Origin: DASXTB01 sp036505615
Lineage (GTDB): Bacteria > Acidobacteriota > UBA6911 > JACQSX01
Reading direction: 5' to 3'
DNA: 41,238 nucleotides
Assembly: GCA_036505615.1 (NCBI GenBank)
Contig: DASXTB010000218.1
Location: 1-41,238, forward strand
A program made the translations under genes and the position numbers. Each line of letters opens with the position of its first letter. Position 1 is the stretch's first letter. Below the pieces are notes generated by a model. It saw only the letters and a program-made list of their open reading frames with translations, ran no database searches and was not told the DNA's origin. This document shows, one piece after another, positions 15,179 through 23,974 of the stretch.

Positions 15179-15940
15179 TCACGCCGAAATGTTGCCTGGC
15201 TTCTGCGCCAGCGCGATGGCGCTCAGGCCAACTGGAAAACGGCGGCCTTCGTCTGCCAACAGCCTTGCCTCCAACCGCAATGCACGCAAGAAAAGCGGTT
15301 CCAAGAAAAACAGCAGTTTGGGAAATGGGCGCACGTCAGGTCCGGAGAACAGACCGAGGCGCTTGAAAACGCGCCGCACCAGGGCAATGGGGAACAGAAA
15401 GAAATTTGCGTAACTTCCCCGTATAACCTTGAATCCGGCTCCGGAGAGCAACCCTGCCAGTTGCGGCAGGGAAAATCGGGTGTGGGTTTGCAACTGTTGA
15501 TCGTGACTGCTGTACAGCCATCGAATCGCAGGCACGCGTACAAAGAGGTGACCGCCTGCTCGCAATACCCGGCTGAATTCCGACAGCGCGCCCGCAACCA
15601 TCCGAAGCGGGATGTGCGAAATCACATCAAAGGACGTAACCAAATCAAAGCACTGGCCGTTGAACGGAAGGTGTGTCACCGAGGCGCGCGCCAGAGGAGC
15701 TGTCGCTACACGGCGATGCGTGAAGCGGAGTGCGGTTTCTGAAAGATCAATCCCCACGATTCTCGGTGCGCCCAGCTTCTGGCGAAACCACTGCAGATTA
15801 AAACCGGTGCCGCATCCTGCGTCCAGCACCGCCTGCGGAGAGAGGCAGCCGATCCAGCTTAACGTAATCGCTCGCATTCCATCGAACCACCAGAAGTTTT
15901 CCTCCAACTCATAGGTGTACTCAAGATCCTGATCACGCAT
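15179..15940 (-). CDS. Class-I SAM-dependent methyltransferase
   Basis: A methyltransferase of about 253 residues of the UbiE/Methyltransf_11 type. Motif I VLDAGCGTGFNLQWF lies near residue 40, motif II IVGIDLSETAL near 65, and motif IV FDLVTSFDVISHIP near 100, with AGGHLFVRVPA near 130. The N-terminal ENFWWFDGMR is shared with many lipid or sugar methyltransferases that recognise membrane-linked substrates. ATG 15940 is preferred; GTG 15949 is three codons earlier. It is inserted between coxM and coxG on the same strand, 51 bp upstream of coxG. The substrate is unknown; the downstream GT-C gene suggests envelope glycan or lipid, whereas the cox genes suggest cofactor or quinone. Confidence 0.88.
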   Translation of the reverse strand: MRDQDLEYTYELEENFWWFDGMRAITLSWIGCLSPQAVLDAGCGTGFNLQWFRQKLGAPRIVGIDLSETALRFTHRRVATAPLARASVTHLPFNGQCFDLVTSFDVISHIPLRMVAGALSEFSRVLRAGGHLFVRVPAIRWLYSSHDQQLQTHTRFSLPQLAGLLSGAGFKVIRGSYANFFLFPIALVRRVFKRLGLFSGPDVRPFPKLLFFLEPLFLRALRLEARLLADEGRRFPVGLSAIALAQKPGNISA

Positions 15941-16000
15941 TCGGATCACTCATTGCCGGAGAACTCGAAATGGACCGGGGGCTGCGAGTTGCCAGGCAGT

Positions 16001-16867
16001 TCACTGTGACAGTCCGGCAGCCGCCAGGACGGCTCGCCGGGCAAACACATCGGCCATTGCTCTCCGGTAATCGGACGACGCATGGATATCTCCCTGCACA
16101 TCGATGCCGGAAGCTATTTGGTGGCATGCCTTCTCAATGTTCTTCTCTGTCAGACTCTTCCCCAGCAGAGCTTTTTCAGCCGCTGTCGCCCGGAAGGCTT
16201 TTGGACCCACGCCTGTTATTCCGATGGCGACGCGCTGGCATTTCCCGCCTTCATCCTTGGCGACGATAGCAGCCGCCCCTACGATCGCAAATCCAGACGC
16301 CTGCTGCCGCAGCTTCTTGTAGGCGCTGCCGACGTTACTCTCCAGGACGGGAACGTGAACGGCCACCAGCAATTCACTCGGCTTGAGCGCTGACGTAAAA
16401 AGGTCAACGAAGAAATCAGCTGCCGAAATTCTGCGTCTCCCGCCAGGGCCTTCCACTTCCATCTCCACTTCCAGAGCCAGCAGCGCCGCAGGGTAATCGG
16501 CGGCCGGGTCGGCATGCGAAACGCTGCCGCCCAGGGTTCCGCAGTTACGCACTTGCGGATCGCCGATCTGCGCTGCAGTCTGCGCCAGCAGCCGGCATCT
16601 GCCGCGAATTTTCTCGCTGCTTTCCAGAGTATGGTGGTTGACCAGCGCGCCGATTCTAAATTTGCCGCCCTCTTCGGTGATTTGGGTCAGCTCGCGGATA
16701 CCGCCGAGATCAATTACAAATTTCGGAGTTGCCAGTCGCAGTTTCATCATCGGCAGCAGGCTGTGTCCTCCGGAAAGGAATTTCGCTTCCTCTCCGTGGC
16801 GCTGGGCCAGAGAGACCGCTTCCTGGACGCTGGTGGGAGCAAAATATTCGAACGACTCAGGGATCAT
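16001..16867 (-). CDS. coxM: FAD-binding medium subunit of a CO dehydrogenase/xanthine dehydrogenase-family enzyme (CoxM)
   Basis: The 288-residue flavin subunit passes electrons from the Fe-S subunit onward. The N-terminal FAD motif is LSGGHSLLPMMKLR at residues 31-44, and the second FAD motif TLGGSVSHADPAADYP is at 111-126. The C-terminal CO-dehydrogenase flavoprotein domain includes YKKLRQQASGFAIVGAAA, where CoxM has the Y-x-K-x-x-x-R-x-x-x-[DG]-[FY]-A pattern. The ATG overlaps the coxL stop by 4 bp, so the subunits are translationally coupled. Length and motifs are complete. Confidence 0.95.
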   Translation of the reverse strand: MIPESFEYFAPTSVQEAVSLAQRHGEEAKFLSGGHSLLPMMKLRLATPKFVIDLGGIRELTQITEEGGKFRIGALVNHHTLESSEKIRGRCRLLAQTAAQIGDPQVRNCGTLGGSVSHADPAADYPAALLALEVEMEVEGPGGRRRISAADFFVDLFTSALKPSELLVAVHVPVLESNVGSAYKKLRQQASGFAIVGAAAIVAKDEGGKCQRVAIGITGVGPKAFRATAAEKALLGKSLTEKNIEKACHQIASGIDVQGDIHASSDYRRAMADVFARRAVLAAAGLSQ

Positions 16868-19185
16868 TGCGCCTCCTTCTGCAATAATTTCCAGATTTTT
16901 TCAGGACGCAGGGGCATATCGATGTGCTTGACGCCGAATGGCTGCAATGCGTCGACGACGGCGTTGACCAGGGCCGGGGTGGAGCCAATTGTGCCCGCTT
17001 CTCCAACGCCCTTGACCCCCAATGGATTGACTGGCGATGGCGTTACCGTACGGTCCAACTCGAACCATGGAAGATCGTTTGCGCGAGGGATCGCATAATC
17101 CATCAGCGTTCCGGTAATCAACTGGCCGCTCTCGTCGTAAACTGCCTCTTCCATGAGGGCCTGGCCGAGGCCCTGAGCAATTCCGCCATGGATCTGCCCG
17201 TCCACAAGCAAGGGATTGATCACCTTGCCGCAGTCATCGACCGCCACATACTTCAGAATTTTGATTTCTCCGGTGTCCCCGTCCAACTCCACAACGCAAA
17301 TGTGCGTACCAAAGGGAAAAGTGAAATTCTTGGGCTCGAAATAATAGGTGGAGGACAATCCGGGCTCAAAATTGACCGGGAGGTTTTTGGCCGTGTAGGA
17401 AGCAAGGGCCATTTCCTGCAACGAGATCGATTTACTCGCATCGCCCTTGATTGAAAACTTGCCGCCTTCGAACTGAATTTCCTTTTTGGGAGCCTGCAGC
17501 AGGTGCGCGGCCAGCAGCGTCCCTTTCTGCAACAATTTTTCGATCGCGCGGTATACGGCCGTGCCGCCCACGGCCGTGGCCCGGCTGCCGAAAGTACCGA
17601 TGCCGTACTGCACCACGCCCGTGTCTCCGTGCAGCACGCGGATGTCCTCGATAGTCACCCCCAGCATATCCGCGGCAATCTGAGCGAATGACGTCTCCTG
17701 CCCCTGGCCGTGCGGCGAAGCGCCGGTGAGCACCGTGACCTTACCGGTGGGCTCGATGCGCACGGTAGCGCTTTCCCAGCCTCCGGCCGGCATTGCCGGC
17801 GAGGGCCCCATGGCGCAAATCTCCACATACGTAGAAAGGCCGATTCCTATGTATCGCCCTTTCTTGCGTGCTTTCTGCTGTTCTCGCCTCCACTTCTTGT
17901 ACTCGGCCAGTTTCAAGGCCTTCTTCAAGGGGGCGTCGTAGTTGCCGCTGTCGTAGGTGAGGCCGGTGGCCGTTGCGAAGGGGAAGTCTTTCTTGGCGGG
18001 AAAATTTACTCGCCGGACATCGACCGGATCCATACTCAATTCCTGAGCCACCAAATCCATCACTCGTTCGATAACATAGGTGGCCTCCGGCCTGCCCGCG
18101 CCGCGGTAAGCATCGGTGGCCATCTTATTGGTAAATACGCCGGTTACATCCATGCGCGCAGCCGGAATGCGGTAACTGCCCGTGAGCATCAATCCTGTAA
18201 GCGTCGGAATCGCCGGGGTCAGAAGTTGATGATAGGCTCCCAAATCCGCCCATACCTTATAGCGAATGCCGGTAACCCGGCCATCCTTCTTGATCGCAAC
18301 CTCGAGGTCTCCGATCTGCCCCCGCCCATGAATGGTGGCCGCAAAATTTTCCCGCCGTGTCTCGGCCCACTTCACCGGCTTGTGTAACTGCATGGAGATG
18401 AAACCGAGCGCGGCCTCCTCTCCATAGACATTAAGCTTGCTTCCAAAACCGCCGCCCACCTCCGGAGTAATGACACGCACGTGGTTTTCAGCAAGGCCCA
18501 GCATGATAGCCACCTGCGTCCTCATCAAATGGGGAATCTGGGTGGAAGACCAGAGTGTCAGCTCGTGTTCGCCGGGCAGGAATCGGGCGATGACTGCGCG
18601 CGGCTCCATGGCCACAGGAATCAGGCGCTGATGCACCATCCGCTGCTTGATCACTTTGTCGGCTTCCTTAAAAGCCTGGTCCAGATCCCCGCCGGTCAGC
18701 GCCCAGGTATAGGCGATGTTGTCTGAGAACTCTTCGTGAATTCGTGGGGAATCGGCCGATGCTGCCCGCTCAAGATCCACCACAGCCGGCAAGGATTGGT
18801 AATCTACAGTGACAGCTTCTGCCGCGTCGCGCGCCAGATACAGCGACGTGGCAACCACGGCAACAATCGGCTCTCCTACATAGCGCACTTTCTCGAGCGC
18901 AAGCACCGGATGCGCAGGAACTTTCAATCCTTCCAGCGCGCCGGCACAGGGTATCGATCCTATCGATCGGCAATCCTCGCCGGTGAAAATGCGCACCACT
19001 CCCGGCATCTGCAAAGCAGCAGAAATATCCACGCTGCGAATTCGCGCATGTCCGTGAATGCTCCGCACGAAAGCAACATAGTGCATGTCGTGCAGCTTCA
19101 TATCGTCGACGTAATGCCCAAGCCCGGTGATCAGCCTTGGGTCTTCGGTGCGCTTGACCGACTGTCCAATGTACTGTTGTGCCAT
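16864..19185 (-). CDS. coxL: Molybdopterin-binding large subunit, form II CoxL-like
   Basis: The 773-residue catalytic subunit of a xanthine-oxidase-family molybdenum enzyme. Seen: the MoCo motif PEVGGGFGSK at 241-250, DAYRGAGRPEATYVIERV around 358-375, and near the C-terminus GVKGVGEAGTIGS with the catalytic Glu. The active-site loop AYRGAGR (359-365) is the form II signature. Proven aerobic CO dehydrogenases (form I) have AYXCSFR with the Cu-binding Cys, so CO oxidation cannot be assumed; purine, aldehyde or other heterocycle oxidation is equally possible. Gene order S-L-M is also the form II order. The coxS start-side gap is 8 bp. It needs molybdenum cofactor, whose first enzyme MoaA is encoded at 38954-39940. 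Confidence 0.96.
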   Translation of the reverse strand: MAQQYIGQSVKRTEDPRLITGLGHYVDDMKLHDMHYVAFVRSIHGHARIRSVDISAALQMPGVVRIFTGEDCRSIGSIPCAGALEGLKVPAHPVLALEKVRYVGEPIVAVVATSLYLARDAAEAVTVDYQSLPAVVDLERAASADSPRIHEEFSDNIAYTWALTGGDLDQAFKEADKVIKQRMVHQRLIPVAMEPRAVIARFLPGEHELTLWSSTQIPHLMRTQVAIMLGLAENHVRVITPEVGGGFGSKLNVYGEEAALGFISMQLHKPVKWAETRRENFAATIHGRGQIGDLEVAIKKDGRVTGIRYKVWADLGAYHQLLTPAIPTLTGLMLTGSYRIPAARMDVTGVFTNKMATDAYRGAGRPEATYVIERVMDLVAQELSMDPVDVRRVNFPAKKDFPFATATGLTYDSGNYDAPLKKALKLAEYKKWRREQQKARKKGRYIGIGLSTYVEICAMGPSPAMPAGGWESATVRIEPTGKVTVLTGASPHGQGQETSFAQIAADMLGVTIEDIRVLHGDTGVVQYGIGTFGSRATAVGGTAVYRAIEKLLQKGTLLAAHLLQAPKKEIQFEGGKFSIKGDASKSISLQEMALASYTAKNLPVNFEPGLSSTYYFEPKNFTFPFGTHICVVELDGDTGEIKILKYVAVDDCGKVINPLLVDGQIHGGIAQGLGQALMEEAVYDESGQLITGTLMDYAIPRANDLPWFELDRTVTPSPVNPLGVKGVGEAGTIGSTPALVNAVVDALQPFGVKHIDMPLRPEKIWKLLQKEAQ

Positions 19186-19193
19186 ACGACCTC

Positions 19194-19682
19194 CTAACGA
19201 GCAGCAGAAGCGCTGCGCGGCGGGCTCATCTTAGCCGCAGCCGATTGAATGGCTTTGACGATGTGCTGATAACCGGTGCATCGGCACAGATTTCCCTCAA
19301 TGCCGTGTCGAATTTCTGCTTCGCTGGGATGGGGGTTCTGCTGCAGAAGCTGATGGGCGGCCAAAATCATGCCGGGAGTGCAGTAGCCGCACTGCAGGCC
19401 GTGTTCTTCCCAAAAAGCCTTTTGGATCGGATGCAGCTCTCCCTTTTCAAGAAGGCCTTCAATGGTAGTAACGCGCTTGCCTCTTGCCTGCGCCGCAAGC
19501 AGTGTGCAGGATTTAACGGCTCTCCCGTCGAGCAAAACGGTACAGGCGCCGCAGATGGTGGTTTCACAGCCGATATGCGTGCCTGTGAGCTGCGCATTTT
19601 CCCGGATGAAGTGGACCAGCAGAGTGCGCGGTTCCACGTCTTCTTTGAATGGCTGGCCGTTGATATTAAGAGATATCTCCAT
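19194..19682 (-). CDS. coxS: [2Fe-2S] small subunit, CoxS-like
   Basis: The 162-residue electron-transfer subunit with two [2Fe-2S] clusters. The plant-ferredoxin-type site is Cys39, Cys44, Cys47 and Cys59 in the motif CETTICGAC...C. The helical-bundle site is Cys98 and Cys101 (CGYC) plus Cys133 and Cys135 (CRC). It is the first gene of the S-L-M cluster. The ribosome-binding site is GGAG about 10 nt upstream of the ATG. The 111-bp gap to the BamE-like gene holds TACAAT near 19754 on the minus strand as a possible -10, without a good -35. The short Ser/Ala-rich tail after residue 150 is not conserved in the family as I remember it. Confidence 0.96.
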   Translation of the reverse strand: MEISLNINGQPFKEDVEPRTLLVHFIRENAQLTGTHIGCETTICGACTVLLDGRAVKSCTLLAAQARGKRVTTIEGLLEKGELHPIQKAFWEEHGLQCGYCTPGMILAAHQLLQQNPHPSEAEIRHGIEGNLCRCTGYQHIVKAIQSAAAKMSPPRSASAAR

Positions 19683-19793
19683 ATATGCAATCTCCGGCGT
19701 TATGGGCCAAAGCCCGTTAATCGTCAGCTAATGGAATGGGTGGGAATTGTATCAGAAAGTGCGAATGCGGAGGCAAATCGAAAAGAAGTCCGA

Positions 19794-20396
19794 CTATTTA
19801 AACGAGACGTTTTTTACCCGCCCCCTTTCAAATTCCACTACAAAACGGTCGTAGACATAAGAGCGTGTATCGCCCAGGACCACCTGAATCATCGGCGGAC
19901 CTAGTTGAGACCTGACTTGTTCTTCAGTCATCCCCCGGGAAATCTCGATGGTGCCGCCGGCGCTGGTGTCAGCAGGCGCGGGGGACGTGTCTCGCTGCGG
20001 GACCGTGTAGACGGTAACAGGCGGTTTTGCGGGGGCCGGCTTCGCCTCTGCTTCCTGATAACCGGAATAAGTCGGAGAATTCCGAATGATCAGGCTGTAG
20101 GGCGCCTGGAGGCGCGAGGCCAGATAGTAACGGTTCCAGCCCAGCGGCAGCGAGCGCAACTGTTCGGGCAAATAGGGAGTACCGGCAAAAATGGGATAAG
20201 GCGTGTAGTACGACTGATAGAGAGCATAGCCATCCGGCAGATAGGCTCCTGGATTATAGACCTGGCCGTAATTATAAACGCACCCGGGCTGGTAAGGCCG
20301 CAAGGGCCGGTAGGTGCGCATAACGGGATGATGTAAAGCGTCTGCCTCGCTTCCCAGCGCCACGTACAAAGCCAGTATGACCAATGACCTTCTCAT
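19794..20396 (-). CDS. Secreted protein with C-terminal BamE/SmpA-like domain
   Basis: A 200-residue protein. The N-terminal signal (SLVILALYVALGSEA) is followed by a Tyr/Pro-rich segment (residues 25-110: VYNYGQVYNPGAYLPDGYAL and similar), then a linker EAKPAPAKPPVTVYT. The last 45 residues (ISRGMTEEQVRSQLGPP, then YVYDRFVVEFERGRVKNV) match the SmpA/OmlA (BamE) fold: the GMTEEQV-x-x-x-LG-x-P helix entry followed by two strands. BamE domains help outer-membrane protein assembly, but stand-alone domains of this type are common in secreted proteins, so the role is open. It is the gene before coxS, 111 bp away. Confidence 0.75.
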   Translation of the reverse strand: MRRSLVILALYVALGSEADALHHPVMRTYRPLRPYQPGCVYNYGQVYNPGAYLPDGYALYQSYYTPYPIFAGTPYLPEQLRSLPLGWNRYYLASRLQAPYSLIIRNSPTYSGYQEAEAKPAPAKPPVTVYTVPQRDTSPAPADTSAGGTIEISRGMTEEQVRSQLGPPMIQVVLGDTRSYVYDRFVVEFERGRVKNVSFK

Positions 20397-20464
20397 GTGT
20401 GTTTATTCTACGCCCAACCGTGTCTATAGAAAAAGGTGGATCTTGGTAAAAATAGGTTCAGAAT

Positions 20465-21214
20465 TTAACCTTCTTTTTGACCCTTTGGATAGCGGAAGTA
20501 CTTGCGCAGATCACTTCCGGTCAATGACCGCAGTTCACCCGGCTTGAAATCTCCTAGTTCCAGCCCGCCAACGCGAATGCGCACCAGCTTCAATACCACA
20601 TGCCCCGCCGCTTCAAACATCCGGCGCACCTGGCGGTTCCGCCCTTCATGAAGAGTGATTTGAACCCAACTATTTCGGTCGCTAACTCGCGTCAGCTCAG
20701 CTTCTGCAGGAAGAGTCGGCCCGTCGGTCAGTTCTATGCCCATTCGGAGCTGCTGCAGACTCTGTTCGGTGATCTTTCCCCGGGCTTTCACCAGGTAGGT
20801 TTTAGGAATTCCGGACTGCGGGCTCGTCAGGTAATTTGCGAAATCGTTGTCGTTAGTCAGCAACAACAGCCCTGACGTGTTTTTGTCAAGCCGTCCCACT
20901 GCCGAGATGTGCCCGCAGCCGGCGGGCAGAAAATCATAGACGGTTTTCCGGCTCAATTTATCCCGGTGAGTGGTGACCACACCTTTTGGCTTGTTCAGAA
21001 CGTAATAGCGATGTGCCGCAGGTTTCAGCGGCACTTTTCTTACAGCGATTCGATCTTGCTGGAGGTTTACCCAGCGCGCCGGATCTTTCACCACGCGGCC
21101 ATTAACAGAAACTGTTCCCTTTAGAATCCCCGCGCAGGCTGCCGTGCGCGACGCAAATCCCATGCGAGAGAGAGCTCGATCCAGCGTAGCCTTAGTCTTA
21201 GCGCCCGATTTCAT
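20465..21214 (-). CDS. Pseudouridine synthase, RsuA/RluB/E/F family
   Basis: A 249-residue rRNA modification enzyme. The N-terminal S4 RNA-binding domain (residues 10-60) includes LSRMGFASRTAACAGILKG and VSVNGRVV. The catalytic motif GRLDKNTSGLLLLTND places the nucleophile at Asp110. KPKGVVTTHRD near 75-85 and EGRNRQVRRMFEAAGHVV near 190-207 are further family blocks. It most resembles RluB (23S U2605), but RsuA or RluF cannot be excluded without alignment. It lies 9 bp after the MscS gene, in the same leftward transcript as the M48 protease. Confidence 0.92.
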   Translation of the reverse strand: MKSGAKTKATLDRALSRMGFASRTAACAGILKGTVSVNGRVVKDPARWVNLQQDRIAVRKVPLKPAAHRYYVLNKPKGVVTTHRDKLSRKTVYDFLPAGCGHISAVGRLDKNTSGLLLLTNDNDFANYLTSPQSGIPKTYLVKARGKITEQSLQQLRMGIELTDGPTLPAEAELTRVSDRNSWVQITLHEGRNRQVRRMFEAAGHVVLKLVRIRVGGLELGDFKPGELRSLTGSDLRKYFRYPKGQKEG

Positions 21215-21223
21215 GAGACGAAG

Positions 21224-22729
21224 CTACAACCCGAAAAACCGCTGAATCCTTCTTAGGAAGTTTTGTTGCACATCGTGCTGTGACGAGCTCTGGGCGGCCA
21301 CCTGAGCGGTCTTTTCTTCCAGGACTTGTTTGCGCTCCGCCATGATACGGCTGATCTCTGTGGCAATTTCCGGCTGCTGCAGCAGGACATCGCGAAAGTG
21401 GTCCTTTCGAAGCACGTATGCCTCCACATCGCCCTGGGCGACAGCGGTCGCCGAGCGAGTTTCGCCGGTCAGCAGCGCCATTTCTCCAAAATACTGGCCA
21501 TCCCCCAGCACCGCAACCTCATGGCTGGATCCGCCGCTTTGCAGCAAAATACGCACCTTTCCTCTGCGGATGAAAAACATCGAATCGCCCGCCGTGCCTT
21601 GCCGGATAATGGTTTCGTGTGAGGCGAAGGTGATCGGCTCCATTGCTTCGCCAATCAGTGTCTTATCTGCAGGCGTCAGTCGCTGAAACAAATCGACTTT
21701 TTCCACGAACTGGAGGCGGCGGTCCAGCGCGCCTTCGACTGCGGGAATTTCCTGACGCCTCTCGGTAACGCGAACTTCTCTTACCGGGTAAGGTATTCCC
21801 AGACCTGCGCGTCTCAGCCGGTAGTAAAGCAGCGTGGTGAACTTGTCCAGAATCGGATCATTCTGCGCAAAGTCGTCCACCCAAAATCTGCACCGATAGT
21901 TAATCGAAGACTCGGCGTACTGGCTAAGCAGGACGTCGGGAGCAGGGTCCCGGAGAATGTCGGGGACGCTAGCGATAGTCTCCAGGATCACGCTTTTGAC
22001 CAGGTTTGGCGGCGCGTCGTAACTGAGGCCGATCGTGTGGTCCATGCGCAGTAGTCGTGTAGGCTGAGAGTAGTTGATGATGCGGTCCTTCGAGATCAAG
22101 CTGTTGGGAATGATGATGAAGTTACCAGCCTTGGTTCGAATCTTGGTGGCGCGCCACGTTACTTCCAGCACCAGTCCTTCCTGCTCGCCAGAGCGAATCC
22201 AGTCTCCCACACGAAAGGGCTTCTCGACCTGGATGGCGAGGCCCGCAAAGAGGTTCCCCAGAGTGTCCTGCAGCGCAAAACCAATGATGACGGCGCCCAT
22301 GGCTGACGTTGTCAGCAACCTCTCAGGCCACCAGTAGGTCACCGTCACTACGAAGGAACCGATGACGAGCGCGTCCTGAACGATGGCGGGATATTTTTCG
22401 GAGGCGGTCTCCCGACCGAATTTATTAAAGATCAGAACTACGGCGGCATTGATGATGGCCAGCGTGGTGAGAAGAAATTCAAAGGTGCGCAGTTTCTCCT
22501 GTGGAGTGGCCCATACGCCCTGAGCCGGCTTTTCCGGAATTGCCGGCCCTGAAGACAACGGATACCAGTCGTGAATCAACTCCAGCACCAGAACAGCAAA
22601 GAGGAGAAGGATGCTGAGCCGCAGCCGTTTTTTGATAAGGAAGTTCTTTGTCATCCTCTCGATAAATGCAAACAGGAGGATGAACAAAACCGGAACGGCA
22701 ACGTAGAAAGATGGTGCTAACCGGGCCAC
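21224..22729 (-). CDS. MscS-type channel fused to a cyclic-nucleotide-binding domain
   Basis: A 501-residue protein. There are four N-terminal helices (for example FYVAVPVLFILLFAFIE and LRLSILLLFAVLVLELI). The MscS pore helix and beta domain follow: TSAMGAVIIGFALQDTLGNL then AIQVEKPFRVGDWI near residues 143-180, and FIIIPNSLISKDRIINYSQP near 210. The C-terminal cNMP domain, residues 350-470, contains FFIRRGKVRILL, GQYFGEMALL and GETRSATAVAQ, with the phosphate-binding Glu and Arg present, so cAMP/cGMP binding is plausible. This is the bCNG architecture, known to gate on cyclic nucleotide rather than on tension in several members. A CHASE2 nucleotide cyclase lies 5 kb away at 27654. It starts 6 bp after the M48 gene. 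Confidence 0.93.
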   Translation of the reverse strand: MARLAPSFYVAVPVLFILLFAFIERMTKNFLIKKRLRLSILLLFAVLVLELIHDWYPLSSGPAIPEKPAQGVWATPQEKLRTFEFLLTTLAIINAAVVLIFNKFGRETASEKYPAIVQDALVIGSFVVTVTYWWPERLLTTSAMGAVIIGFALQDTLGNLFAGLAIQVEKPFRVGDWIRSGEQEGLVLEVTWRATKIRTKAGNFIIIPNSLISKDRIINYSQPTRLLRMDHTIGLSYDAPPNLVKSVILETIASVPDILRDPAPDVLLSQYAESSINYRCRFWVDDFAQNDPILDKFTTLLYYRLRRAGLGIPYPVREVRVTERRQEIPAVEGALDRRLQFVEKVDLFQRLTPADKTLIGEAMEPITFASHETIIRQGTAGDSMFFIRRGKVRILLQSGGSSHEVAVLGDGQYFGEMALLTGETRSATAVAQGDVEAYVLRKDHFRDVLLQQPEIATEISRIMAERKQVLEEKTAQVAAQSSSQHDVQQNFLRRIQRFFGL

Positions 22730-22735
22730 GTTTGG

Positions 22736-23881
22736 CTATTGAAGCTTCCCTGTTTCCTTGAATTTCTTCACGTCGTCCTTGGAGACGGGTGTTGCGACTC
22801 GATTCGGGTTCTTGGGTTTGTTAGCGTCCTCGGCACTGGCGGTCTCTTTTCCGACAGCGCGACCAGCCCCCGAACCCGTCACCTCGGCGCTCTTCTGTTC
22901 TTCCCCGGCTCCCAGCGGGTTTTTAAGTTTGGACAGAGAGAATCGGCTCTTTTTCTGCTCGCCTTCTTTTCCCTCCTTGTCTTTGTCCTTCTTCCCCTCG
23001 GACCCGGCCAACCCTTTCGCGCCCGCCACTGCGGCCTCAGCCTCCGTGGGCGCTTTCAGTTCGTACTTTATGAACTGTTTGAAGCGATCCGGTAAAGTTA
23101 CGGCCGCCTGGCTGAACAGTTTTTCGCTGGAGATCTGCGCGTTTAATTTTTCGATTCGCTCCTGAGTGGCAGGATGTGAAGCAAACAACCCGGCGCGGGT
23201 CGAGGAATCTTTATTCTGGATCTTCAGTGTCTCTAGAAAGGCGATAAGCCCATTGGGATCATAGCCCGCCTTGAAGGCAACGCGCATTCCCACACGGTCA
23301 GCTTCTAGCTCCTGGGGCTGTCCGAATCCCTGGAGTATCACATCTGTGCCCCTATCCGCCGCCTGAGAGAGAAGCGCGGGGCTGTTTCGAAGTGTTTGCC
23401 CCTTTCCCAGTTGAATGATCTTGCCTTGCTGAATGATCTTGATGCTGTGTTTTTCCGTGACGTGCGAAATTTCATGCCCCAGCACCCCGGCAAGCTCTGC
23501 TTCATTTTTCATCGCCGCTAGCGCTCCGCGGGTAATGTGAATGAAGCCTCCGGGAGCGGCAAAAGCATTGACCATATTTGAGTCCAAAATGATGAATTGG
23601 AACGGTAGCTTGGACCGGCTGCTCTGCTCCACTAGCACAGAACCTACAAGCGTGACGTAACGCGTTGAGTCCACGTCCTGCTGCACGCCGAACTTAGCGC
23701 AAATCTTGTCGCTAATCGCTTTCCCCAGAGCAATCTCGTCCTCTTCGTCAATCTCCAACTCTTGAACCGTCTTCTGGGCCTTTTCTGCTTTATCTAGAAC
23801 ACCTTTCAGTTTTCCGAACTGCCCATAGGCGGAAACAACTGAAAAGAGAGCCAGATACACCCCAATCAAGAATCGCTTCAT
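22736..23881 (-). CDS. M48-family metallopeptidase (BepA/LoiP-like), exported
   Basis: ATG 23881 is set by GGAGG 5 nt upstream and a clean signal peptide (FLIGVYLALFSVVSAYGQ); the longer upstream frame only translates the family-A repeat. The zinc motif HEISH is at residues 136-140, the third ligand Glu is in ELEADRVGMR near 197, and the substrate strand NAFAAPGGFIHITRGAL is at 105-121, all as in M48 peptidases that do quality control on outer-membrane proteins. The last 90 residues are low complexity and charged (KKDKDKEGKEGEQKK, then Pro/Asn/Lys-rich) and look disordered. It is the first gene of the leftward run M48 - MscS-cNMP - pseudouridine synthase. Confidence 0.92.
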   Translation of the reverse strand: MKRFLIGVYLALFSVVSAYGQFGKLKGVLDKAEKAQKTVQELEIDEEDEIALGKAISDKICAKFGVQQDVDSTRYVTLVGSVLVEQSSRSKLPFQFIILDSNMVNAFAAPGGFIHITRGALAAMKNEAELAGVLGHEISHVTEKHSIKIIQQGKIIQLGKGQTLRNSPALLSQAADRGTDVILQGFGQPQELEADRVGMRVAFKAGYDPNGLIAFLETLKIQNKDSSTRAGLFASHPATQERIEKLNAQISSEKLFSQAAVTLPDRFKQFIKYELKAPTEAEAAVAGAKGLAGSEGKKDKDKEGKEGEQKKSRFSLSKLKNPLGAGEEQKSAEVTGSGAGRAVGKETASAEDANKPKNPNRVATPVSKDDVKKFKETGKLQ

Positions 23882-23974
23882 AAATCCTCCGAAAGCCCGC
23901 TGCAAGATGATCTTACCAATATAAACACTATTGTAGCATTCAAGTGGTCGGGAAACAGTGGCAAGAATTACTCG

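Noticed and set aside
17710..18387. Long plus-strand open frame of 225 codons
   Set aside because: It lies entirely opposite coxL, which has all family motifs; it is a shadow frame with no start signal or domain.
16864..19185. Annotation as a true CO dehydrogenase
   Set aside because: The active-site loop is AYRGAGR (form II) without the Cu-binding Cys of form I; CO oxidation cannot be claimed from sequence.
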